64,000 nucleotides of DNA from Zopfochytrium polystomum (taxonomy: Eukaryota; Chytridiomycota; Chytridiomycetes; Chytridiales; Chytridiaceae): NCBI GenBank assembly GCA_025765615.1, contig JAIVFJ010000161.1, positions 86,953 to 150,952 of the forward strand, written 5' to 3'. Below the pieces are notes generated by a model. The model was not told where the DNA came from, ran no database searches, and worked only from the letters and a program-made list of their open reading frames with translations. A program made the translations under genes and the position numbers. Shown here piece after piece: positions 31,928 through 43,785 of this stretch. The number at the start of each line of letters is the position of its first letter. Within the stretch, counting starts at the first letter, position 1.

Positions 31928-34900
31928 ATGACCGACTTGAAGCGCATCATCCTTCCAATCTTCACAGGCGACCTGGAAGACGTCAACTCTCCTTCTTATG
32001 CCGTCTGGAATCGCTTCATCGCCAACACCGCCAACAAGCTTGATGATCCCAACATACTCACGAATGCGGACAAATTCCACGATGCCTACCCGGCTCCCGG
32101 CAAGGATAAGTCAAACAAAGATGTAGCTGCGGTCGCTCTCTCCCCTGACGAAAAGATCAAGTTCCGAAAAGGCAACGCCGAGGCGATCGAACTTCTGCTC
32201 CTCGCTCTCAGTCCCAAACTTCAGGAGCAAGTCGGCAGCCTCAACACTGCTGCCGCCATCTGGCAACGCCTCAAGAAACAGTTCGGCCAGTCCGATCGTC
32301 ACGTTCTCAGCACGGTTCGACGTCAGATGTTTCAAACGAAGGCAGCCGACAACGCTACTCTCCTTGAGTGCCTCGACTCCCTTGAGAAAAATCAAGCCAT
32401 TCTTCGCAAGGCCAACAAGCCCCTTGACGACGATATACTTGTTGATCTCGTCATGCTTGCACTTCCGTCGACTTCCATGTGGACCAGCTACGCCGACATC
32501 AAGCACGACAGCGAACTCACCAGCGACGACCTTCTTTCTGACATCTGTGCCAAGATTCGCCGTGATCATGATGCGCTCCAAACTGTCATGAAGATGACTG
32601 TCTCCCTCTCTCCAGGTGTCCCATCTCTCGTTGATCCACTCTCCTGCATGAAGTGCTCCGCCGCTGGACGATCCCGACGTGCCTCCACACACACAACAGA
32701 GCAGTGCTGGGGTACGTGTGACATTTGCAAGCGGTATCACAATCCTCGTCGTGCCTGTCGCATGCAAGGTGCTGAAAATCAAGTGAAACAAGAGAAAGCG
32801 ATGAAGGACTCAGCGATGCTCGTTGGACCCCGTGCCGTTGAATTGGAAGAGTCATTTGTTGAAGAATACATGTACTCTTCTGCCTACTACGCCTCGCGCC
32901 TTCCACTTGTCCCTCTTTTTTCTCCGTCTGTCCCTTGCCTGCTGGGTTCGACTCTCGTCTTCTCAGCCGATCGTCGCTCCGGTTTCCGTCGTCCACCTCC
33001 ACACTCGTTCACGCGCTGTGTGGGTCGCCTCATCTTTCCACGCCCACCAGTCTCATGTTTTACATTGAGCTGGGCTTGGGTTCGCTTCTGGACAAACTTA
33101 CTTCTGCAGTTTCTCTTGTATATCCTGGCCCTGGGTACACTTTTTCTACGCGTGGATCTATTCTCCCAGGAGGCTGTATATGCTGTTACCACAACTGGAC
33201 ATCCTGATTTCCTTCTTGATTCCGGCTGCACACAGCACCTCACCTCCAACCTCTCACACCTTCACAGTGTTCGCCCATCCCGCCTCAAACTTAGCCAACC
33301 AGATGGTTCTGCCTTGCACTGCACGCACGTGGGCTCCCTTTCCCTTCTGCTCCCACGCGCACCAGATGACCCCTCTCTCGTGACTCTCCATCTTCAGACA
33401 GTTTACTTTGCCCCAAAGCTCAAAGCCAACCTTGTCTCTGTGGACCGGCTAACTGCGGGTGGCGCATCAGTCTCGTTCTCCTGCAATTTCGTTCAACTAG
33501 TGGCAGGTGGAAAACTCATTGGTTGCGGTCGTCGTCTCAAGAATCTCTGGTCCCTGGGTGCACGCCTTTACGTCACAAATCAGGCAGAACAAGCTGTCCT
33601 CGCCTTACACCGTCCTGCTGCTCCCCTCACACGTGCCACGCTCCACAACCATCTTGGCCATCCAGGTCTCCCCATTCTCAACCAAGTCGCTGATCAGCTT
33701 CGCCTTCCCCCAGATCCGATTCCTCTCCGCTGTGAAGGTTGCCTGTACGGAAAAGGGCATCATGTTCGCCTACCTACTGTTGGCCGTCGCGCATTGCTCC
33801 CACTTGAAGTAGTTCACTCTGACAGTTTTGTCTGCAAGCAGCCAACTATCGCAGGTCACAAGAATGTCACCCTCTTTATCAATGATGCAACGCACTATGT
33901 CCGAGCGTGTTTTCAAAAGTCGCTCACATCTGCCTCCACATATGCACACTTTGCGGATTTTCGCACTATCATGGAAAAGAAGACTGGCCATTCCCTCAAG
34001 GTTTTTCGCTCAGACCGGGGCTCCGAATTCATGGGGTCCGACTTCCGACTTCCTTTACGTCAAGCTGGGATTGAACACCAACTTGCAACACCTGGCGCTG
34101 CTCATCACGGACAAATTGGGGTCGCCGAACGTATGAACCGTACACTTGCAGAACGTGCACTCTCCATGCTACACGCTGCTCACGCCCCACTCAGTTTTTG
34201 GGGAGAGGCATTTATGACAGCGGTCTACTTGCACAACCGCTTACCTGGCGCCAACGGAAAGTCCCCTTACGAGAAAATCCACGGCCACAAGCCTGACCTC
34301 TCACACCTCCGCACCTGGGGCTGTGTCGCTTTTGTCATTCGGGTTCGGGACGACCGTGCCTCAAAACTTCACCCAAAGGCTGAAAAGGGTCGCTTTGTCG
34401 GTTACGACCTTGAGTCAAAGGCATATCGTGTTCGTCTCTCCTCTGACCATGTAGTTTTAAGTCAAAACGTCATTTTCTGGGAGGACACCTTCGACCCTTC
34501 TGACCCTCAACTGCCCTCTAATCCGTCCTCACTATTCTTCTCCTCTCGCCCACCAGGATCTGATTCTCCGGCTCTGCTGCCTGCAGATCCTGTTGCGTCT
34601 ATTTATCCTTTTCACATTCCACTCCCCTCCCTGGCATCTCCTTCCACCCCTGCTATCCCAGTAGCAGAACCTCCAGCGGCGGTGCCTGACGAACTCACAC
34701 TGTCACCCACATCCACTCACTCGTCGACGCCTCTCTCAGACTGTGGTGTTGTCCCCCACACTACCGCTACAGAGGTACCTGACCCCACCGCATCCTCGAC
34801 TGCTACCTCTCCCATGTCACTCCTCCGTTCCCTCTCTACTGCAGTGCCCACTCCTCCTTCGTTTTTTCCGCTCCCGCCTTCCCCTGAGCGGCCTTTACCT

Positions 34901-36858
34901 GATGCCATCTCGGTGGTTCCTTGTCTCCGACTCCTCTGCCATCCCACTACAATGTTGATTTTCCTCCCCTCGGTTCGCCGCCTCCAAAAACACGTCAACA
35001 GCAGTCTCCTCCCATGGCAGCAGGACTCCGTCGCTCCACCCGTATTCGCCAACCCAACTCGCGCCTTAAGGACTACCTCCGCCCTGATGGTCAACCGTAT
35101 GTCCCTGACGATTCTGGTTCTTCCCTGTTTGTTGGGCTCCTCACCACTTTCAGTCGACTTATTTGGGAGGAGTCACCATCCTTGGCTCCTCCCTCGACGC
35201 TCCTTGCATGTGTCGAGTCTGACCTTGTCGGAGCGCTCACTGAGACAGTTCCTACTGACGATCCCCAAACAGTACGGGACTGCAATAGTCGACCCGATGC
35301 GGAGCAGTGGCGGCTTGCCCGTGAGGAGGAACTTGCCTCCTGTTGGGAAAACGACGTCGCAGACCTCGTCCCGCGCCCATTTGACACTCTTGTCCTCCCT
35401 TCACGCTGGATATTTCGGATCAAGAGAGACGCAAATGGTTGCCCCACACGGTATAAAGCGCGTTTTGTTGCCAAAGGTTACCGGCAAGTCGCTGGCGTCC
35501 ACTTCGACGACATTTTTGCCCCAACTGCAAAACTCTCCAGCATTCGCAGTGTGCTTGCTGTCTGTGCTCGCGAGCGCCTCGCCATCCACCACATGGACGT
35601 CACTACTGCCTTCCTCTATGCACCCATTGACCGCGACGTTTACATTGAGCAACCTGTTGGTCACGTTGTCTCTGGAAAAATCGATCATGTCTGGAAGCTT
35701 AAACGTTCCCTGTATGGGCTGAAGCAGGCACCTCACCTCTGGAACAAGACTCTGGATGATTATCTCCAGTCTATTGGGTTCACTCCTTCCCCGGCAGACG
35801 CGTGTGTGTATGTTCGTGTTCGCGACGGTCTCAAGAGTTTCATTGTAGCCTATGTTGATGATCTCCTTATTGCTGGATCGACCTCCACTGAAATCTCCGC
35901 AATTAAGGACGCCCTCTGCGCCCGATTTCGCATGAAAGATCTCGGCCTTCTCCGCTACTTCATTGGTCTCGAGATTGAGCAGTCCCCTGACCTCACTCAC
36001 GTGCGTGTTCATCAGACTGGCTATGCTAAGTCCATCCTCCAACGTTTTGGCATGTCGGACTGCGCCTCTGTTTCCACCCCCATGCACACCTCGTATACGC
36101 CAGACCCCTCCTCCGCTCCTACGTCTGAGCCTTTTGCAGAACTCATTGGCTGTCTACTCTATCTCTCCTTGGGTACTCGCCCTGACATCTCCATGGCTGT
36201 TGCCCGCCTCAGTCGCCGCCTCAGTTGCCCAACTGAAATTGACTGGGTTGCTGCCAAACGCATTCTCCGCTATCTCCATGGTACCTTACCATACGGCATC
36301 ACCTACTCTGCCTTGTCCCGGTCCCTTGTCGCTTTCAGCCACTATGCCTATGCTGGACCCACTGCCACCGCTAGTAACCTTCAACGCCCACCACTCCACA
36401 GCTTCTCCGATGCCGATTTTGGGGGCACTGCCTCTGATCGCCGCTCCACAACAGGCTTTGTTCAATTCTATGCTGGAGGTCCCATTTCCTGGCGCAGTCA
36501 CGTCCAGGCCACTGTTGCGCTTTCCACACTCGAAGCAGAATACATGGCCCTCTCCTCCACCACACAGGAAGTCCTCTGGCTCCGTCAACTTCTGTCCGAC
36601 CTTGGTGTGCCTCAATCTGGTGGTCCAACCATAATCTACGAAGATAATCGCAGTGCCATTGCCGTTGCCAAGAACCAGAAGCTTTCCAATCAGGTTAAGC
36701 ACATTGACATTCGCCATCACTTCATCCGTGAAAAGGTACAGCAGCACATCATCGATGTCCAGCATCTCCGCTCTCGGGAGATGGTCGCTGACATCCTCAC
36801 AAAGCCCCTTCCAGCTGACTCCTTCACCTTGCTTCGTTCCCATCTCCTTCTTCCCTAA
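31928..36858 (+). CDS. Copia Gag-Pol polyprotein, with one frame change
   Basis: The first frame opens at 31928. It carries a Gag region, a Cys/His cluster (CMKC...CWGTCDICKRYH), the protease site FLLDSGCTQHL, the pre-integrase zinc domain HNHLGHPG with CEGCLYGK, and the integrase core with its D, D, E residues in VVHSDSF, FRSDRGSEF and GVAERMNR. The reverse transcriptase and RNase H lie in the -1 frame, open from 34921 to 36858: WIFRIKRDANGCPTRYKARF, AYVDDLLIAG (the catalytic YVDD) and YEDNRSAIAVAKN. The switch must fall between the frame-1 TGA near 34900 and about 34990. I see no classical slippery heptamer there, so a 1-nt indel or sequencing error is as likely as programmed shifting. Confidence 0.85.
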
Positions 36859-36868
36859 ACGTCTCGAT

Positions 36869-36877
36869 GGGTGGGAG
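36869..36877 (+). other. Polypurine tract of the copia element
   Basis: GGGTGGGAG abuts the 3' LTR, the expected place for plus-strand priming. Confidence 0.7.
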
Positions 36878-37033
36878 TGTTGACTTTTAGACTTTAGACC
36901 TTTTTCTCTGCTCCTTTTACTCTCACGTGTTTGCCCATTCTCTTCTTTCTCTTTTATGCTGATTTCCAAGTCACACACGGTGTGGGAGAATCTTCATCTC
37001 ATTCTCGTGTGCAGTTCCCTCCAATTCTCAACA
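36878..37033 (+). repeat. 3' LTR of the copia element
   Basis: 156 bp, the same as the 5' copy by eye; followed by the duplicated GGAAG. Confidence 0.95.
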
Positions 37034-37626
37034 GGAAGAGGGTTGCGACTTCAAAGCGATCGTGGTCTCATTCGATGTAGCTGCAGATTGTGATCGCGAT
37101 CACGGAGGGCGGAGGAGGATGACGGTGACTTGACGAGGAGAGATCGGGCGACGACGCCGACATATGCGTGGCACAGCCAGTTGAAATTGCCCTCAGTCCA
37201 TGTCACGCTGCACACGTCGAACATTGGGTGGTTATGGGACCCACTGGAAGTGCGCCGACTTCGCCCCGAAACAAATAACAATGACGAATCGACCACCCAA
37301 CGTCCCTGAACTTGGCCTACCAAGAACTAAACTCTCTGCGCCCACTCTGAGCGATTGATTCGGATTGCGCCGTGTTCCCTCGTGTTGCGGAGGACAGGGA
37401 GAAGTAACAAGGAGGGGAGAGGGAGAGGGGGAGCGGAGGGAGAACGAGAGGGGGGGGGGGGAGGGACACGGAGAGTGGATGGAGAGAGAAAAATAGCATG
37501 AAGAACTTGACCGTCAGGCCCCTCCGAGGGGTTGCGGGGAGACTCCTTACCCGTCCCCCCTCAAAAAACAAACAAAGCAAACAACTTGTGCTTCTCCAGT
37601 CAAAAGGTCGCCCAACTCCCAATCTC
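37034..37626. other. Sequence on the far side of the copia insertion
   Basis: 37034-37323 is open on the minus strand (a 90-aa frame running toward the element) and would be the 5' continuation of the WW-x-SG gene if that gene extended here. I see no repeat motif in it. 37380-37495 is a purine-rich tract on the plus strand. Confidence 0.4.
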
Positions 37627-38906
37627 TCACCCACAGCACTCCGCCATACCCTCCGCCTCCTCCCCACCGTCGTCGTCGTCATCCTCGTCCCCGACCACCA
37701 CCACCTCGTTCCCCTCCCCGCCCACCTCCTCCTCACCGGCGCCGCCGCCCGCCGCAAACATAAAGTCGCCGACGCCCATCCCGACGACCGCCGCGCCGCA
37801 CACCCACACGTTGTACGTCATCACGAGCAGCATCAGCGCGTACGACAGCGCGACAAACGCCGCGCGGTACGCCGCGCGCGCGAGCCGCCGCCGCGTAAAC
37901 ACCCGCGCGCCGGCGAGCCCGCCACGCCCGCCGTTAAGCCCGTCTTTCGCCGCGGCGGACGCAGGCGCACCGCCCAACAGCGGCACGTCCGCCGCCTCCG
38001 CCGAAGCCGCAGCAGGCCTCGGCCGCCAGTCTGCCCACGCCCGCGCGGCCCTCGCCCACACCACGCCCGCCGCCGACGCCGGAACCACCCTGCGTCTACC
38101 AAAGCCTTTCCGCCCGCGCCGCCCCCGCCGCGCGCGTCCGGAAGCGGCAGCAGCCAGCATCCACTCGTACGCGACGGCCGCGACGGCGACGGCGACGCAC
38201 GCGGCGGCGAACTGGCCGCGCGAGGCCGGCACCCAGGACTCGAGGAGAAAGTACTCGCGGGTGCCGCCGTGGAAGAACATTTTCATCGCCGGCGGGGGCG
38301 GCGGCAGGTCCGAGTTGTCGTCGTCGGTGGGGGCGCCCGGGCACAGAGGGAAGCGCGGGGTCGCGGCGCAGAGGGCGCGGAATGTTGAGCACTGGTTGAG
38401 TTGTGGGGGGTGTGGTTCAGTTGTTGAGGGTTTGGGAGTATTGGGTGGTTCAGAACCATTCCTTAGAAAAAAAAAAAAAAAAAAAAAAGAACAGAGACAC
38501 ACTCCCACACACACACCCACACACACGCACGCACTCTAACACACACAAATAGTTTACCTGCTCCATCCCGGGCATGACGGCGCACAGCTGCGCGTACACT
38601 GCAAACGCGTCGCACGGCTTGACGACCGCCGCCGCCTTGCCCGTAGCCCTCGACGACGCTCCGCCGACGCCGTACGACAGCGCCGCGGACGCCGTGCGGC
38701 ACCGCTCGCAGCCGGGCATGTCCATCTCGCCGCAGATGGAGCCGACGAGCTCCTGCGCCTCGCGCGTGGTCGGCAGGTGCGGCAGCGGCGCCACCGCGGA
38801 ACACTGCTTCACGGCCGTGCCGGGGCGGCAGAGCTGTTTTCAGCACGGAGTGAGACAAACAAAGAAACAAAAGCAAGCACAGCAGCAGTCAACAGCAACA
38901 CTCCAA

Positions 38907-38948
<42 letters not shown>

Positions 38949-39384
38949 ACGGGGGGGCCTTCTCTCTCACATTATTATACGCCGTGCACCCGCGCATCCG
39001 CGGCATGTCCCGCGCGCACACGTCCGCCAGCACCGCAAACGGCTCGCAGAACGGCTCGCGGCGCTTGTTGTCGTCCTCGTCGTTTTCGCCGTCGCCGTTT
39101 CCGCCGCACAGCCGCCGCACGGTGCATCCGGGCATCCAGTCCATCATGTCGCACAGCGCGGTGGCGGCGGCCGAGGCGTTTGCGCGCGGCATGGCAAAAT
39201 CGGCGCACGAGGGCGACGAGGGGGTGGAGTAGCAGTCGAGCGTGGGGGTGTCGTCGGCGTCGGCGGCGGTGCAGGTTGTGGGAGAGAGGAGGACGAGCAG
39301 GAGGAGGAAGAAGAAGAAGAGGGGCCTAACGAGATGCAGCCGCCGCCGCCGCCGCAGCTGCCGCTGCAGAGGCGTCCCGGCCAT
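37627..39384 (-). CDS. Ctr-type copper transporter with duplicated Cys-rich ectodomain
   Basis: Three exons, 37627-38391, 38558-38833, 38971-39384; 484 aa. A signal peptide (RPLFFFFLLLLVLLSPTTC) leads an extracellular Cys-rich region with two copies of one unit. Copy 1 has LCDMMDWMPGCTVRRLC and CEPFAVLADVCARDMPRMRGC; copy 2 has SICGEMDMPGCERC and CDAFAVYAQLCAVMPGMEQC. The Ctr core follows: MKMFFHGGTREYFLLESW, TM1 with EWML, a long basic Ala/Arg loop, TM2 with the copper-passing MxxxM (YALMLLVMTYNVW) and TM3 with GMGVG packing glycines. The tail is acidic and ends ECCG, a possible copper handover site. It should import Cu(I) at the plasma membrane as a trimer. ATG at 39384 is chosen because it directly precedes the signal peptide; an in-frame ATG lies 16 codons upstream. 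Confidence 0.93.
38908..38946 (-). repeat. (CA)n microsatellite in a copper-transporter intron
   Basis: About 18 CA units between exons 1 and 2, a few nt from the GTGAGA donor. Confidence 0.95.
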
Positions 39385-39547
39385 CGTCGTCCCCGTCGTC
39401 GTCGCCGTCGTCGTCGTCGTCGTTGTCCTCATCGTCGTCCTTGCGTTGCTCTTGCTGCACTTGACCGGCAACAGCGAGGTTTTTTTTCTCATTATCTCTC
39501 CCTGTCTCTCGGTCTATCTCACTCACCCTCTCACTCTGTCTCTCTCG

Positions 39548-39595
<48 letters not shown>

Positions 39596-39962
39596 TGTGT
39601 GCAACGCCCCGCCCCCCGGGATTTTCCCTTCTGTTTTGGAAAACAACAAGGAAAAGTGCGCCATTTTTGCGGCGGCGGGGACTGATCTGCCTGTCTGTCT
39701 GTCAGTCTGCCTCCCAGTCTGTCCGCTTGCTTGGCGTGCTTGCCCTGCCTGCCTGTCTGCATCTCTGTCGTCTGTCGGACAAGCTTGAAAGAACCTTCCA
39801 CTCAGCAGCTCGGATTTGTCAAATCCACAACGACCACTTCCACCCCGTTTTATTTTTATTTTTTTATTTTTTTATTTTTTTATTTTGGGCGGAAACAAGA
39901 AGAAGAAAAAGGGGGAAAAAAAAAACAGAAAAAAAAACAACCAACAACACACTGCCCGGTTA
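39385..39962. other. Gap between copper transporter and CreC-like gene
   Basis: Upstream of the copper transporter and downstream of the CreC-like gene (both minus). It has (CT)n at 39538-39593, i.e. GA on the sense strand about 155-210 nt before the transporter start, followed by CTGT-rich DNA and T-rich DNA at about 39850-39885. Confidence 0.65.
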
Positions 39963-40431
39963 TTACCTCCCCGTACCCGCAACAGACCCTCCCACCGCCG
40001 TCCCACTACCACGCGCTGCACCCGCACCCGCACCCGCCGCCGTCGCCCCGCCCCCGCCGCGCTGCACCGAAGCGTCTGCCGTCGTCGTCAACGTCCCCGC
40101 CGACCCAGCAGGCGACCCTCCCACACCTCCACCACCACCACCACCACCGCCCGCCGCCGCCGCCGCTGTCCCCGCCGACCCCTCTGCCGCCGAGGGAGAA
40201 CCCGCCGGGGACACCGCCACCGCCGCCACCGGCTTGGGCCGCGACCAAATCTTGATCGTGCCCGCCCGGTCCGCCGTGATCACCGCGTCCTCGCGGAACG
40301 CCAAGTGCGCCAGCGGCTCGCCGTGCACGCTGCGGATCTGTCGTTTTAGTTTTTTGGTTTTTTTGGGTTTTTTGGGGGGGTTTTTTTTTTTTGGTTTTTT
40401 CCCCCCCGTTGGACGGAATATTTAGGGGGAG

Positions 40432-40463
<32 letters not shown>

Positions 40464-43461
40464 CGAAGCAAAAAAGGATCGTTTCGCTATACCATGAACG
40501 GCTCCAGCATCGCCACTTCGTTCTTGGGCAGCACCGGGTGCTCGATCGCGCCTTGCCCCGGCTTGTCGCCGTCGCCGCGCGCCTTGCGGAACGCGCCAAA
40601 CTAGTTGTGAGGAGAAATGTACACAAAAGAGTAAGTGGAATGTGCGGATGGTTACTGGAAGAGGATATAATAATATATAAAACACAAAAAAAAGGGTTTA
40701 CCGTCTTGGGCCGGTGCAGCGACGACACGGAAAAGTCCCACAGACACAGCCGCGTGTCCTCCGACACGCTCCCGAACCGGTAGCTCCGCTCCGTACAGTT
40801 GTACGGGTCGAACGCAACGGCCGTCACCTTTTTTTTTTTGCGCGTAAGTCAAAAGAAGAAACCAAAAAAGTTAGGAGACGGAAAATCCCGCAAACGGACA
40901 CGAGGAAGGAATGAAGAAAAAAAAAAAAAAAAAAAAAATAAAAATAAAAGATAAACCCACCCACGACATGTGCCCCTGACACCTCGCGACAATCTTCCCC
41001 CGGAAACCCCAGATGGTGACCAGGTCGTCCTGCCCGCCCGTCAGCATAAACTTGCCGTCCGGCGACCACGCCACGCACCCGACCCCGCCAAAGTACGACC
41101 CGTACGTGTCCCACAGCTTCTCCGCCACGTAGTCCACCACCCGCAGCTTGCCGTCCTGGGACGTGATCGCCACGTGCTGGCAGTCCGGCGAGAAGCTCAG
41201 CGCGGTGATCGACCGCGCTTGCGGTATGTGCCACACTGAGATCGGGTTGCTTTTGGCTGGCTTGGGCGGCTTGTGGAAGTGGATCGGTTTGCTGGGAGGA
41301 TTGGGGAGGCGGGGAACGGGGAGTGGTACGCGGAGAGCAGCAACAGAGGGAAAGAAAACATCAGCCGGGCAGACTCTTAAACGAGCCCCCCGCACCTGTC
41401 GGACTCGGACTGCGGCGGCAAGGTAAACGCTTGGTCCTCCTTTTCCTTGTCGAAAATCACCAGCTGGCTGTCCTCGAAACCGACCATGAACAAGTTCTCC
41501 GACCCCTGTGAGCAGTCGGTTTTATGTTGCAAAGAGAATCATTAGCTTCGATTCAAAAAAAAATTTTTTTTCCCTCAATTCCCCTTTCGCCTCCGCGCAC
41601 TGAACGCCGGCTTTTGCTGTCCGTTTCTTACCGGCATCCACTTGATGCAAGTAACTCCGGTTTTGTTGATAACGCCCTGTGTTTGGCAAATTTGGTAAAT
41701 GGAGAAGGGGGGTTCGTTGGTGAACGGGGAGACAAAGGAAGCCTTCGCTTTGGGGGCAAGCCGTGTTTCGCAGGCCGTGTTTCGCACAACCCACTCACAT
41801 TCTTATTGAGGCGAACGTATTTTCCCGAGATGGGCGAGTAACAAATGACGTCCCCCGACGTGAATCCTTAGTTTTGCACATGTCGTTGTCGTCAGCGATC
41901 AGAGTCCCCCACCACCAATGAACAACAATAAAGTAAGAAAAGGGTCGTACCTAGAACAGTGTCCATGTTATCCCTAGTCAGTAAATTGACATCGTGACAT
42001 GTAATGTATGCTTCTTTAAAGTGTATCGCCGTCAATGGTTCCTGTCGTTTGCAAAGGAAAATTCCAAAGCGTCTCGCGCGGTCAGCACATTTTGATATAC
42101 ATCAGACGGAAAAAAAAACCCCCCCGACGGTTCTCCGATGACTTCCCCACCTTTGTCTGGAAAAAGTAATCCGCCCAAATAAACGACCTCCCAATGTTGA
42201 AAAACACGTACGACGTCTCCGCTGGCCGGTACGTCAGAAACTTTGCGAGCTGCTCGTGCGCCACAATCTTGCTGACAAACGTCGACGTCGGCTTCCCGAT
42301 GGACGACGGTTTCTTCTGCCACTGCTTTGACTTTGCGCTCGAAAAGAGTGAAGTGCCCGTCGTGCTGCCTTTGTCTGTCCGCGTTTTAAGATCGTGGAAA
42401 AACGGGTGGGCGGGTGTGGTGCCCTGTTAGAGTCGATACAGCGGGGATGGAGGGGCGGTATCCGGGATTCTTTCTCGCGAGGAAAGTAACCCAGAACTGG
42501 CTCACTGGAGACACGACTGCAAACTCCTCCCAGCCATCTCTGCGCCCTGCGCGGATTTCCCTCACCCTCCATTAAATACGCATCTACCAAACACCCCTGC
42601 CACCTACCCGAATCAGCCGCATCCCCGCCCTGGCTCACAATGCTGCTCGCAATCGACGAAAAGGCGGCGAACCCCGCGGACGCGATCGACGACCCCGCCG
42701 ACACCGGCGTCCCGCTTTCGTTCTGCGACGCCCCGCCCGACGCCGCCGACCCCGTCGCGCCTCCGCTGCCGCCGCCGCCACCGCCCGACGACGCCGCCGC
42801 AGACGAGGACGCACCGGCGGACCCGGACGCCGCGGTGGCGTGGTGGTGCTGGTGCGTCAGCTCCATTGACGATCGTTTCGTCGGCGGCTCGTTGGATTTG
42901 ATCGTGACAAAGGATAGGCTGGTGCCTGTTTTTTTTTTTTGGAGGACATTGTTTGTAAAGGGGACGATTGGGGGGTGGTGAGTGCAAGTTAGTTTTGCGC
43001 AGAACAAGCAGTTTGGACATGCGATTAGTCAGGGTTGTGGCTCGGCCCAAGCGCCGTACAACGCCCTTCCTCAGCCACAGTGCATCCCGGGCGATCTATC
43101 CTTAAAAAAACGATCCCCGCTTACCAATAGCCGGATGCGCCTGCAGTTCGTACTTGATCTCGTCGCGCAACGCGTACACGCCCTCCAGGGTGGAGAACGA
43201 GGTCGTGCGCTGCATCTGCGCGCGGGCGCCAGCTGCGGTCAGCAGATCGACCGAGGGCGGTTGCGATGCCGGCGCGGTTGCCGTTGCGAGGGACGCCATC
43301 GATGCGGATGCCGATGCTGTCGATGAGGACGACGGCGCCGTGGATCCCGGTTGTTGCTGTTGTTGTTGTTGTGGCAGGGGGGAAGATGTGGACGTGGACG
43401 AAGAGGTTGACGACGACGACGACGAGGAGGCCGACGACGAGGCGGTGGCCGCGGCGGCCAT
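39963..43461 (-). CDS. creC: WD40 protein of the CreC / WDR20 family
   Basis: Eleven exons: 39963-40337, 40493-40600, 40702-40827, 40961-41291, 41396-41505, 41632-41676, 41799-41866, 41951-42041, 42151-42368, 42608-42925, 43125-43461; 708 aa, all phases closing. After a Ser/Gln-rich start come [10 protein letters not shown] and [15 protein letters not shown], then family blocks [45 protein letters not shown] and [17 protein letters not shown]. The WD repeats proper follow: [55 protein letters not shown] and the closing [20 protein letters not shown]. In Aspergillus CreC stabilises the deubiquitinase CreB in carbon catabolite repression; animal WDR20 activates USP12/46. The USP at 3.1 kb is of another type and is not the expected partner. 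Confidence 0.95.
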
Positions 43462-43785
43462 CCAAAAGAAAAAACGAGGTGGAGGTCAAGTAACGCCCGA
43501 CCGCAGGGGGGGGGTAAGAGGAAGGGTGGTGGGTAGCGGCAGCGACGGCCTTGACGACAGCGATAGCAACAATAGCAACAACGGCAGCAACGGGGCGGAC
43601 GGATGCGACGGCGACGGCGACGGCGAGGAGTTTGCGTTCTTCACTGTGTTCGTTTCTGATCGCATAGTGAGTGGCGCTGTCTGTCTGTCTGTCTGCTGGT
43701 CCTGGCAATTGCAATCGTCAGTCTGTCAGTCAGTCAGTCTGTCTGTGCTGTCTAAACAGCGCACACGCTATGGCCGGTCACGTGT

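Larger units (their letters stand above)
31730..37033 (+). mobile_element. Ty1/copia LTR retrotransposon, 5.3 kb, young insertion
   Basis: Two 156-bp LTRs (31730-31885 and 36878-37033) that I read as identical, starting TGTTGAC and ending CTCAACA. They are flanked by a 5-bp target duplication GGAAG (31725-31729 and 37034-37038). The primer site follows the 5' LTR directly and a purine-rich GGGTGGGAG tract precedes the 3' LTR. The inner region encodes Gag, protease, integrase, reverse transcriptase and RNase H in copia order (integrase before reverse transcriptase). The frame changes once in pol. LTR identity implies recent insertion, here into the WW-x-SG repeat gene. Confidence 0.95.

Noticed and set aside
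35050..35722. Continuation of the first copia frame beyond the reverse transcriptase start
   Set aside because: It lacks any retroelement motif there; the RT motifs are in the other frame, so the open reading is a by-product of composition.
39963..43461. Deubiquitinase partnership between the CreC-like protein and the USP at 3062-5983
   Set aside because: CreC/WDR20 proteins pair with the CreB/USP12/46 type, whereas the USP here has USP36/42 features; co-occurrence in the window is not evidence of interaction.
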